This document shows, one piece after another, positions 1 to 9,600 of a stretch of DNA of 64,000 nucleotides (positions are counted from its first letter, which is position 1; each line of letters opens with the position of its first letter). The DNA comes from Verrucomicrobiia bacterium (GTDB taxonomy: Bacteria > Verrucomicrobiota > Verrucomicrobiia > Limisphaerales > DSYF01): the NCBI GenBank assembly GCA_035765895.1, contig DASTWL010000034.1, positions 113,045-177,044 of the forward strand. The letters run 5' to 3'. The notes under the pieces were generated by a model. The model saw nothing but the letters and a program-made list of their open reading frames with translations. It was not told where the DNA came from and did not search any database. The translations under genes and the position numbers were made by a program.

Positions 1-3000
1 ATCCACCACATAGAGGGACCAGTTGCCGTTGGGATCGGTCCCGCCAAACGCCGCCAACTGGCTGCTCCGAACCCCGGCCGGCGCCGGAGCGGGCATGGCA
101 TCGCCGGACTCATAATCAGTCGGCTTGAAATTGCCTGACACCAACGCTGCGGCATTCGGCAAGGCGGCCGCCGCGTCGTCGTCGAATTGCAAGGCCAGAT
201 TGGTCACGCTGTATCCGCCTCCCGCATCCGACATGAGCATCAGCTTCTGTCCCTGCGGCCCAACCAACATGGCATCCACATCAGACGGGAAGCCGTGCGT
301 GAAACCGTTCAGCTTGACCGTCACCTTGCCCACCAGCCCGGTCACGCCCGCGACGGTGATCGTCGAGGGATAGGGTGCCGCGATGCCGCGGTCGGGAATG
401 ATGATGGGAACCGTGTTGGTGAAGCTCAACCCGCGGGACAAGCCGAAGGTGAAGGTGAGCGAACCAAGCGGAGCGCCGTTGTCGCTCAAATCCAAAGTCG
501 CCGTCACCTGACCGCCTGGAACATTGGGGGCCGTGAAGGTAAAGTTGCGCGCCGTCGGCGAGCCGTCGGGCAGCAAGACCCCGTAACTTTGAGCACCGCT
601 CGGCACACCCACGCCGCCGCTGGCCTGCAAGGTCGCCACCAAATCCGTTGTGGGCAATTGACCGGTGTTCGCAAGCGTGAAGGCCAGCGTGACCGTTTCG
701 CCCGCATCAATGGCGCCATTGGGTGGATTCTGGCTCTCGGTCACGGCCGTGGCACCGACAGCCACAATGATCGGCCGCGGATTGACCACCGGAACCACCA
801 CGCTCGCCGTGTTGTTGGCGGCGTTGGTGTCGTTCGATTGGGTGTCCACCTGCACGGAGTTGGTCACCGTGACGGGCGCTTGCGCCACCAAGGTGATGGT
901 GGCCATGGCCGTTTCGTTGGCGACCAGATCCCCAAACGAGCAACTGACCACACCGCCCGAGAAATTGCACTGTCCCTTCGTGGCGACGGCGCTCTGGAAG
1001 GTCATGCCGCCGATCACCGGGAACGATGCCACCGTGCCCAATGCCTTGCCGGGGCCATTGTTGGTCACCATGACGGTGTAGGTCAGGTTACTGCCCACCA
1101 CGCCCGCCGTGGGTTCCACTGCCAGTCCTGCGCCCACGTCCGCCAAAGGCAGATTGTTCGTGACCGACAACGTCGCCAGGTTATTGGCCGCGTTAAGATC
1201 AATTTCACTGCCCGCAACCGAAGCGCTCACCCAGCCGGCGCCCGCAGCCACCGCCCTAGCCACGAGGGTCACGGTGGCGGAACTGTTGGTGCTGAGCGAA
1301 CCGAGGCTGCACACAACCTGGTTGCCGTTGGTCGTGCAGACACCCTGGGAGGCGCTGACCGATTGCAACTGCAGTCCGGCCGACAGCGTATTCGTCACCA
1401 CAACACCGTTGGCGACGCTCGGCCCCCGATTGGTTACGACAAATGCAAACGTGGCCGTGTCACCCACCAGTCCGACGCCGGGCGTGACGGCCCCGGCAAC
1501 GCCGAGATCCGCGAGTTTGTTCACCGGGCTGATCAGCGTCAGCCCCAACCGCCAGCCGGACATGATGCTGCCCGCGTCACCCGAATTCCGATCCACGACG
1601 TAAAGCGACCATGTTCCATTTGGATCCTGATTGGCGAAGGCCGAAAGCAAGCCGCTGTAAGGAGCGACAGGGGCGGGGGACGGAAACACCACGGCCGAAT
1701 CATAGCTGGCCGGCTGATACGTTCCCGAAACAATCTGGTCACCCGCAGGCACGGGCTGGCTGGCGGTGTCGCTGAAGGTGACCGTCGCGTTGTTGACGGA
1801 GTAGGTGCCGCCAGCCGCCGCCATCAGCACCACCTTCTGCCCCGTCGGACTGACCAGCAACACATCCACGTCCGGAGCGAAGCTGTGATTCAGGTTGCTC
1901 AAAGTGGCAGTCACCTGGCCAACCGTTCCCGAAACCCCCGAAACGGCGATCGTGGAAGGATAAGGCGTCGCGGAACCCACATCCGGGATGGTGATGGCGG
2001 CCAGGTTCGTGAATTCCAACTGGCGTTGCAGGTTGAAGGTGAACACCACATTGGACAGGGTATTTCCGCCGTCGCTGATTTGCAGCGTGGCCGTCACCGT
2101 GCCTCCGTTGGTGCCCGCGGAAGTAAAGGTAAAGGTCTTCGCCACTGGCAGCCCGCCGGGCGTCAACACTCCGTATGCCTGCGGTCCACTGGGGGCGGTT
2201 ACACCACCGGTCGCCAAAAGCGTGGCCACCACGTTCGTGTTGGGGATGTTGCCGGCGTTGCGCAACCGGAAATCCACGCTGACCGTTTCACCCACATCAA
2301 CCGCCCCGTTGGGAGGGGCAAAGCTCTCAGTCTGCAGGGTCGCACCGGCGGCCACGATGCTGACAAATGGCGTGGCAACAAGCGTTGTCGCCACCGCGGT
2401 GTTGTCGGCCAGATTGGGATCAGCCTGCGTGCCGTTCACACTCGCCGAAGTTGTCATGGTGCCGACCGCCGTGCCGCGGCCCACCAAAGTAAACGTGGCG
2501 CTTCCCCCGACCGGCAGGCTGCCCGCACTCCAGACGGCCGTGCTGCCACCAATCACGACCGAGCCCTGCGAAACATTGCTGCTGACGAGCGAAAGCGCGG
2601 CTGGCAGCGACTGATTGACAACCACCCCGGTCGCCGGATTGGGACCACGATTGGTGACGGTCACCAGGTAGGTCACATTGCTGTTCAGCACGATGGGATC
2701 GGGCTGATCCACCAAACTGATGGCCAGATCCGCAGCTTCACCAACGCCTGTCGCAATGGTCGTCACGTTGTTGGCAAGAGTGGGATCACCCTGATTGCCA
2801 GCCACCCGCGCCGTCGCGAAGATGGTTCCCGCGCTCAGAGGCATGGTATTGATGGTGGCCGTTGCCGTGGCTCCATTGGTCATCGTCCCAATCAGACAGA
2901 TGACCACGTTGCCATTGATAACCGCGCTGCCTTGCGAGACCGAAGCGCTGGCGATCAGAACTGAAGCCGGAAGCGAATTCGTAATCACCACGCCACTGGC

Positions 3001-6000
3001 CGTCGTTGGGCCGTTGTTCAAAACCGTGGCAGTATACGTCAACGCTCCTCCGACCGTCGTTGGATTCGGAAGCCCGGACAGCGAAACGGCCAAGTCAGCG
3101 GTCGGGAGCTGAACCAGGGTGGTGGCCGTGGCAATATTATCCGACGGATCGATTTCCGGTTCCGTCGAGGAAACGGATGCCGTTGAACTGATGGCTCCAG
3201 CCACGTTCGGCTGCACCACCACTGTGACCTTCGCTGTTGCTCCGATGGCCAGATTGCCAAGGTTGGCGGTCAGCACTCCACCCTCCTGAGTGACCGTTCC
3301 CGCACTGGTGGTGGCCGAGACAAAGATCACGCTGTTTGGCAGGTTTTGGCTTACCACAACGCTCTTGGCGGTGTTCGGGCCAAAGTTCGTCACATTCAAG
3401 GTGTAAACCAGATTGCTGCCAATGGTGATCGGATCGGGTGCATCCTGCATCGACAGTGCGAGGTTGGCGCCCGGGCATTGACCCCCGCCATCTTCACACT
3501 CCACGGGATAGAGAATCAACGACCAGCACTGAATGCTGCCCACATCCTGCGCTCCGCCATCCACGGCCCGAAGCTGCCAATTCCCGTTGGCGCTGGCTTG
3601 GGATTTTCCTTTGAAAACGGCCAACGGCGATTGCGGCTTGAAGACGCCAATGAAGGGAGGATTGCCGGAGGAGATTGGGGTTGTGGCGTCGTCATCGAAT
3701 ACCGTGCGCAACGAGTCCGAACCGCAGCCGGAGCCAAAATTGTGTCCGCTGCCACCCGCGTTGGCGGCCAAAACATTGGTGGTGCCGTCAGGGGAAATGA
3801 GTTGCAGGGTGAGGTCCGCATCAAAGGTGTGCTGCAGGAACAACGCCACCGCGACTTTGCCCAGATTGCCGGGGAAATTTGTGACCCAAATGGGCGAGGA
3901 CGCACCGGCTGGATTGTTGTCCGGAATCGCCACCGGCAGGCTGCTGTCATAACGCAACGGGGTGCCCAACACTCCGGTATCGAGCGTAAACTGATTGGTA
4001 TTGGCGCCGAGATTTGATTTGGCCGCCACGGTGAATTTAACCGGAGTGCCACAGACAAAATCCGGAACAACACTGACGCGGAAGGGACCGATGTTTGAAA
4101 CCGCCGCTCCAATCGGGAAAACCGGGATGGTAACGGTGGGAACAGTGATGTAAACGCCCGGAGTGGTCGTGGCGAGCGTGAGCGTCACGGATGCACCGAT
4201 GGTGCCGCTCCCGTTGGTCAGGGTGAGGTAAATCTCATCACACTCGTTCGGATCAATCATCCCGTTCTCGTTCCCGCCCCGAACGACTGAACTGACCAAT
4301 TGCAGACCGGGCGTGCTGAACGACTCAACCACGCCCGTTGTCGTGTCGCTATCCGGAGAGGTGGCGCCAACTCCGAGACCGCGCTTCGCAAAACCCCGCC
4401 AAATTTCACCGATATTCGCCCCCCCGTTGTCAACCTGGTCCGCCAGAATAACGGCATCCCGGGCTTCAACATAGGTTGGGCTTGCCGGCGTGAGTTTCAT
4501 GGCATCCGTGATGAGTTGCAGCATCATCAGGTTTCCATCAGCGCCATACTTATGAATCATGTTGGCCCGGACCTCCCAGAGCATCGAGCACCAGATCTCA
4601 CCTTGATGATGCACCTCGGAGGCTTCCGTGGGATCAAACGGGTAGATGGGACTCCGTGGCACTCCGGCGTGCGGAATGACCTGGTTGGGGTCAACATCCT
4701 TGTATGTAAAAGGATTCTTCGTCATGTCCGTGGTGTAAGGGAAATGCCGGAGACCGAAGTAATAGTTTTCAGCCAACCCTCCCAGTTGGTAACCGGCATA
4801 ACCCGCGGCGGCATAGACTGCATCAGGGTCATCTTCCGGACTGCTGAGAAGAGACAAAGCATAGAAGTCAGACCACCCCTCGCCCATACCATCGCCCTGC
4901 AGGTTGCCCAACCCCATGCCGCCGCCCACCAAACGCCAGCTGGTGCCATGGGTTGCTTCGTGAAAAATCACATCGGAATCCAAGTCGCCATCCCGCTTGG
5001 GGGTCGGCCAGCCCCAAACAAACATGGCGATTTCGCCGTTGATGCCGTCCGGCGCCGGACTGAAGAAGGCGTTGTCCTCCAAACCGATATCCGCACCGGC
5101 TTGAACGTGGCCGATAATCTCATCATTACCCAAGCCGCCACGTCCCAAATTGTCATGTTGATAATTGCCGTATGCCTCGGTGAACCCAAGCTCGTATAAC
5201 ATGTCATGGTAGACATTCAGCTTGTAAAACATCTGGACCACTGCCGCGTTGGAGTAGGTGATGGGGTCCTGCCCCAAATCCAAGGGGAAATCGAACGCGC
5301 GATTGGCGTCTCCCTGCGGCCGTCCCACATCCGGAACGCCATCGAGATTCCGGTCCAAATAGGTATCCGCATTGTTGCCGCGCGTTTCGTTGTCGCCATC
5401 GTTGATCCAGCCGTTCGGAGAAGCGACGACGGAAAACGCATTGGTCGTCACCAGCGTCCGGGAAACCAAAGGCGGCTGGCCTGCATTTGGGGTGGGCCAG
5501 CCCGGCGAAAACGGTGACGGGCTGTCGCTGGTGTAAACATTGTAGGACGCGTCGCTGATGAATCGCGTGAGATTCTTGCGCACCAAAGTCTCCCCGGTGG
5601 TGGCGTCCACCAGGACTTGGAAACGTTCCCCCATCACCCGACTGGTCAGGTAGAGTTCCCAAGCCAGCCGCAGATTGTCGCGATCCATGGGCAGCCAAAC
5701 CAACCGGGCGTGCGCCTTGCGGTTGCGAACCGCAAAACTGGAGTAGGATCCGCCCGCTGACGATTCCCCCTGCACAACCGTCTCTCCAGCCCCCAAAGGC
5801 TCTCCCATGGCCCCCATTGCATTCGCGATGGCTTCTTCCGCCGATAGTGTGGGCGTGGCGACGGATCGGGACGCCGTGCTGCGCAGGTTGGGAACAAAGC
5901 GGCTGGCCACGCTGACCAACTGGCCCCCCGCCGTAAGGTTGGCAACCAGTTTCGCCTCAAAAATCGGGACGCCGCCCAACTGTTGCTCCCATACCGTTGT

Positions 6001-6471
6001 CCGAAGTCCGTTGCCCTTGCCAACCGCGTCGCGGACTTTCTGGGCCGAAGTCAGCTCGTCCGCCTTGAAACCAAACAAATCAGAATGTTCATCCAAAAAG
6101 AGACGAAGGCCGCGGTCGGACTCGCCCAAATACGCATTGGCGCCGGCCACCGCCGACACGCCGCCGCCCACACCGTTGGATCCGGTCAAGAAGCCGTCCC
6201 GGGAACGAACAAACTTCGGGGAGCCAAGGAGCTTGTCAAAATCCACCTGAACCCCCGGCACCTGCTGACTGAGGGCGCTGACACTCTGATTGCGCGCCGC
6301 AATCAATGCGGGAGCCGCAGGCGCGGTTTTACGGACGTCGATTTCCGCGATCCCGCTTGAACGCGCCGGGCGCTGAAAAGCCATGGCGGAGTCCACGGCT
6401 CCACCCATGATCGACAGAGCGACCAACACGCTCATCGTTGTTGAATTCCTCATCATCGGAAACTTTTTCAT
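1..6471 (-). CDS. Fungalysin-family (M36) metalloprotease with P-like and DUF11 repeats, C terminus off-window
   Basis: Secreted zinc metalloprotease; 2157 codons are visible and the frame is still open at base 1. The ATG at 6471 follows AGGA with a 5-nt spacer, then a basic hydrophobic signal peptide ending near AMA. A fungalysin/thermolysin-type propeptide lies at about residues 100-200. The catalytic domain has the zinc motif HEATH at 504-508 and GMGEGWSDF with the third ligand E531, both diagnostic of M36 (known from the family). A proprotein-convertase-P-like module follows at about 840-965 (starting IPDNNPAG). Several DUF11-type repeats of the form DLAVSL...YT.TV.N.GP then alternate with two further P-like modules, near 1490-1650 and from about 2015 to the edge. 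These contain the recurring cores LVSPTGQK and DPNGTWSLYVVD. The role is probably degradation of extracellular protein, or maturation of surface proteins. The target and the C-terminal anchor cannot be seen. Confidence 0.88.
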   Translation of the reverse strand, partial: MKKFPMMRNSTTMSVLVALSIMGGAVDSAMAFQRPARSSGIAEIDVRKTAPAAPALIAARNQSVSALSQQVPGVQVDFDKLLGSPKFVRSRDGFLTGSNGVGGGVSAVAGANAYLGESDRGLRLFLDEHSDLFGFKADELTSAQKVRDAVGKGNGLRTTVWEQQLGGVPIFEAKLVANLTAGGQLVSVASRFVPNLRSTASRSVATPTLSAEEAIANAMGAMGEPLGAGETVVQGESSAGGSYSSFAVRNRKAHARLVWLPMDRDNLRLAWELYLTSRVMGERFQVLVDATTGETLVRKNLTRFISDASYNVYTSDSPSPFSPGWPTPNAGQPPLVSRTLVTTNAFSVVASPNGWINDGDNETRGNNADTYLDRNLDGVPDVGRPQGDANRAFDFPLDLGQDPITYSNAAVVQMFYKLNVYHDMLYELGFTEAYGNYQHDNLGRGGLGNDEIIGHVQAGADIGLEDNAFFSPAPDGINGEIAMFVWGWPTPKRDGDLDSDVIFHEATHGTSWRLVGGGMGLGNLQGDGMGEGWSDFYALSLLSSPEDDPDAVYAAAGYAGYQLGGLAENYYFGLRHFPYTTDMTKNPFTYKDVDPNQVIPHAGVPRSPIYPFDPTEASEVHHQGEIWCSMLWEVRANMIHKYGADGNLMMLQLITDAMKLTPASPTYVEARDAVILADQVDNGGANIGEIWRGFAKRGLGVGATSPDSDTTTGVVESFSTPGLQLVSSVVRGGNENGMIDPNECDEIYLTLTNGSGTIGASVTLTLATTTPGVYITVPTVTIPVFPIGAAVSNIGPFRVSVVPDFVCGTPVKFTVAAKSNLGANTNQFTLDTGVLGTPLRYDSSLPVAIPDNNPAGASSPIWVTNFPGNLGKVAVALFLQHTFDADLTLQLISPDGTTNVLAANAGGSGHNFGSGCGSDSLRTVFDDDATTPISSGNPPFIGVFKPQSPLAVFKGKSQASANGNWQLRAVDGGAQDVGSIQCWSLILYPVECEDGGGQCPGANLALSMQDAPDPITIGSNLVYTLNVTNFGPNTAKSVVVSQNLPNSVIFVSATTSAGTVTQEGGVLTANLGNLAIGATAKVTVVVQPNVAGAISSTASVSSTEPEIDPSDNIATATTLVQLPTADLAVSLSGLPNPTTVGGALTYTATVLNNGPTTASGVVITNSLPASVLIASASVSQGSAVINGNVVICLIGTMTNGATATATINTMPLSAGTIFATARVAGNQGDPTLANNVTTIATGVGEAADLAISLVDQPDPIVLNSNVTYLVTVTNRGPNPATGVVVNQSLPAALSLVSSNVSQGSVVIGGSTAVWSAGSLPVGGSATFTLVGRGTAVGTMTTSASVNGTQADPNLADNTAVATTLVATPFVSIVAAGATLQTESFAPPNGAVDVGETVSVDFRLRNAGNIPNTNVVATLLATGGVTAPSGPQAYGVLTPGGLPVAKTFTFTSAGTNGGTVTATLQISDGGNTLSNVVFTFNLQRQLEFTNLAAITIPDVGSATPYPSTIAVSGVSGTVGQVTATLSNLNHSFAPDVDVLLVSPTGQKVVLMAAAGGTYSVNNATVTFSDTASQPVPAGDQIVSGTYQPASYDSAVVFPSPAPVAPYSGLLSAFANQDPNGTWSLYVVDRNSGDAGSIMSGWRLGLTLISPVNKLADLGVAGAVTPGVGLVGDTATFAFVVTNRGPSVANGVVVTNTLSAGLQLQSVSASQGVCTTNGNQVVCSLGSLSTNSSATVTLVARAVAAGAGWVSASVAGSEIDLNAANNLATLSVTNNLPLADVGAGLAVEPTAGVVGSNLTYTVMVTNNGPGKALGTVASFPVIGGMTFQSAVATKGQCNFSGGVVSCSFGDLVANETAMATITLVAQAPVTVTNSVQVDTQSNDTNAANNTASVVVPVVNPRPIIVAVGATAVTESQNPPNGAIDAGETVTLAFTLANTGQLPTTDLVATLQASGGVGVPSGAQSYGVLLPDGSPTARNFTFTAPNVPGGQVTATLDLSDNGAPLGSLTFTFGLSRGLSFTNTVPIIIPDRGIAAPYPSTITVAGVTGLVGKVTVKLNGFTHGFPSDVDAMLVGPQGQKLMLMSDAGGGYSVTNLALQFDDDAAAALPNAAALVSGNFKPTDYESGDAMPAPAPAGVRSSQLAAFGGTDPNGNWSLYVVD

Positions 6472-6592
6472 GTTGATCCTAAAACCACTGCTGCCTCTTC
6501 ACTGAATACGCGCAACCGCGACGTCGCGCACTTTGCCCTCAATCCTCAAGGCATTCCTATTAACCCAAACGCGCCGCCCCGGTTTTCACTTC

Positions 6593-6617
6593 AGCCCCGC
6601 GCGACACCGGGCGGGCT
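6593..6617 (-). terminator. GC-rich hairpin just after the 3049-residue protein gene
   Basis: Four bases beyond the TAA of the upstream gene, AGCCCCGC (6593-6600) can pair with GCGGGCT (6611-6617) around a 10-base loop, with one bulged base. There is no good U-tract, so this is only a candidate terminator or 3'-end stabiliser. It lies in the 150-base gap before the M36 protease gene. Confidence 0.28.
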
Positions 6618-6621
6618 TCAA

Positions 6622-9600
6622 TTACGGACCCACCGGACGCACCCGGAAGAACTGACTGCCGCCCGTAATCGGCAAATCCAAAACGGGTGGCGGATTGGTC
6701 GCCACTGGCGTCCACGACACGGGCGGGGTCAAGCTGCCGGTGCTTTCCACAACAATGCCGGTCGTGCCCGGAGTAATGATGCGAATAACGCTGCCGTTCA
6801 ATTGAGCCTGTATTTGCGGCGTGACCGTGGTCTTGACTGAGGCCGTGTTGTTGGCCTTCAACGGGTCGGTTACGGCTGAACTGACGGTTGCAGAGTTCGT
6901 GACGGTGCCAGGTTGCGCCGCCCACGTCACCAAGGTCACGGCGGCGGATGCGCCGCTGTTCAGCGTGCCAAGGTTTGCCCAGACCACGGCACCCGTGTGG
7001 CCCGCGGTGCCTTGTGAACCGGTCACGGAAGTGAAACTCAAACCAGTCGACAAGAGGTTGGTCACAGTGACATTGGTGGCGGCCGCCGGCCCCAGGTTGG
7101 TCACGAGAATTTGGTAGGTCAGCGGCCAGCCGGCAACCACAGGGTCTGGCGTGTCCGTCATGCCCAAGACCAAATCGGCCGTTGGCGCAGTGACGGCCGA
7201 CACGGAGGTCACCGTGTTGTTCTCGGGATATAGATCGGAGACCCCGCTGGCCGCCACAGCCGTGTTGGTGAGGGAGCCGGTTGCGGAAGGAATAACGACC
7301 AGCGAGAGCGACGCTGTCGCTCCGTTCGCCAACGAACCAACCGACCAGGTCACCGTGCCAGATTGATTGGTGACCGTGCCAGTGGCCGTCGTGCCTGACA
7401 CATATTGCGCTCCCGCCGGCAGCGTATCCGTCACGGAAACCGTGTTGGCCGTCGCCGGACCATTGTTGGTGACCCACAAGGTGTAGGCAAGTTGGGCGCC
7501 GGCGATGGCCGGCTGCGGCGTCGCGGCCATGCCCAAGCTCAAGTCGGACGCGGATGGGATTGAACTGCCGCGCGTAATGCTGATCCACCAGCCATTTGAG
7601 ATCACCCCCGCTCCCGGGCTGGTGTCATCAATCACATAAAGCGACCAAACCCCGTTGGGATTGCTGCCCGCGAAGGCCGACAACGCATTGCTGTAAGCGC
7701 CGCCGGGCGCCGGCGCCGGGAACGGCGGCAGCGGTGCATAGGACGTTGGCTTGTAAACCCCGGAGCCGAAGGCAGTGCCCAGGGGCAGGCCATTCGTTGC
7801 GCCATCGTCGAACTGCAACGTCAGGCCGCTCACACTGTTGAAGCCGCCATCGTTGGCCATCAACAGGGTTTTCTGGCCGGCCGGCGAAACCAACAATGCG
7901 CCGACATCACCCACCGACACGTGGCTGAAGTTCGAGAACGTGATCGACATTTGATTGATGCCGCCCTCCACGCCGCTGACATTGATCGTCGAAGGATACG
8001 GATTGGCGCCAACCGGCGAAGTGCTGGCTCCGCGGTCAGTGATGATGATGGGGCTGCTGTTGGTGAAACCAAACGTTGCCGTGCCGACGCCGAAGGTGAA
8101 GACGCCACGGCCAATCGGTGCACCGTTGTCACTCAAGTCAAACGTGGCGGCAATGGTCTGGCCGTTTGTCGCGTTCACCACAAAGGTGAACGGCCGCGCG
8201 GTCACCGGGGCGCCAACCACCATGGCGCCATAGTTCTGTGATGTCGTAACCGGGGTGATGCCATTGGTTGCCAGGAGCGTCGCCGTGACATTCTGGGCGT
8301 TGGTGCCGGCACTGTTCCGGAATCCAAACAGCACGGTCAATGTTTCGCCCGGATCAACCACGCCGTTGTTGGTGGACTCGGAAACCAGGGCCGTTCCCGC
8401 CGGGATGATCAGGCTGCCGTCGTCATCCGAAATGGTCAAGGTGGCTGCGCCCGGACTGACAATGGAAGCGTCTCCCACCGCATTCGACAGCGTGAGCAAA
8501 ACGGTGCGGTCCCCCGTAAGAATGGAATCATCCTTGAGGCCGACCGTGAATGTCTTGGCCGTCTCACCGTTCGTAAAGACCAGGGTCCCACTGGTGGGCG
8601 CATAATCTCCGGGGGCATGGGCGCTGCCGTCCCGCGTGCCATAGTCCACGGTGACCAGGCTGTTCGTGTAGTTGGTGCGGAGCACGGTAATCGTCGCATT
8701 GACGCCGCTTTCCACCACCCGATAGGCGGCCGTGGAGAACTGCAAACCGGCGTCGTTGTCCACGATGGTTGCCGTCAGCGTGCCCGGATTGAGCACCTGC
8801 GCGCCGCCCGTCGCATTGAACAGCGAAATGGTGAAGTTGCGATCCGGCTGCGGCAGCTTGTTGTCGGTGATGGGGACGATGATCGTCTGCTCTGTCTGGC
8901 CATTGGTAAACATCAGGGTGCCGCTGGTGGCCACGTAATCCTGGCCGGCGACGGCCGTGCCGTCCTCCGTGGCGTAGTTGACGGTCACCGCACCGCTGCC
9001 CGCATTGGAACAAACCACGGTGACGGCCAGATTCGTGGCGTTCTCGAGGACGGATTGAACAACATTGGTGAAGCTGATGCCCGGATCATTGTCAACGATG
9101 ACAACGGAGGCGGGATTGGGCGCCACCAACTGAACGCCTGCACTGGCGTTCGTCAACGCGGCGAAGAAGCTCAGGTTGCCAGTAACGCGCGGGTCGCGCT
9201 GGATGGCAACGCTGACCGACTTGAACGTCTCGCCGACATTGAAGGTCAGGACGCGGTTTTCAGCGGTATAATTGGTTCCTGCCACCGCCGTGCCGTCGGC
9301 CGTGCGGAAGGTGACCGTCGATACGCTGTTCGAACCATTGAGCCGTTGGACACCGAGCGAAACCAGCGCATTGGTTTCGTTCACCACGTAGGCCGGGCTC
9401 GTAAAACTCATCGCCACATCGTCATCCAAAACCGTCACCGGGACCGATGGCGAACCGCCCAAGGTTGCCCCGCCCGTCGGGTTCGAAAGCTGGACGGTGA
9501 AAGTTTGATCGCCTTGCACCACGTTGTCATTGATCAACGGAACCAAAAAAGTCCGGTTGGTCTGACCGTCCGCAAAGCTCAACACGGCATTCGTGCTGAC

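Noticed and set aside
187..2964. A 925-codon open frame on the plus strand
   Set aside because: It is antisense to the M36 protease gene, and its translation is rich in Arg, His and Gly without any domain. The minus-strand frame carries clear protease, P-like and DUF11 modules.
6517..6528. A 12-base perfect palindrome upstream of the M36 gene start
   Set aside because: A single GC palindrome in a GC-rich genome is easily due to chance. It could be an operator, but there is no second copy or regulator gene nearby.
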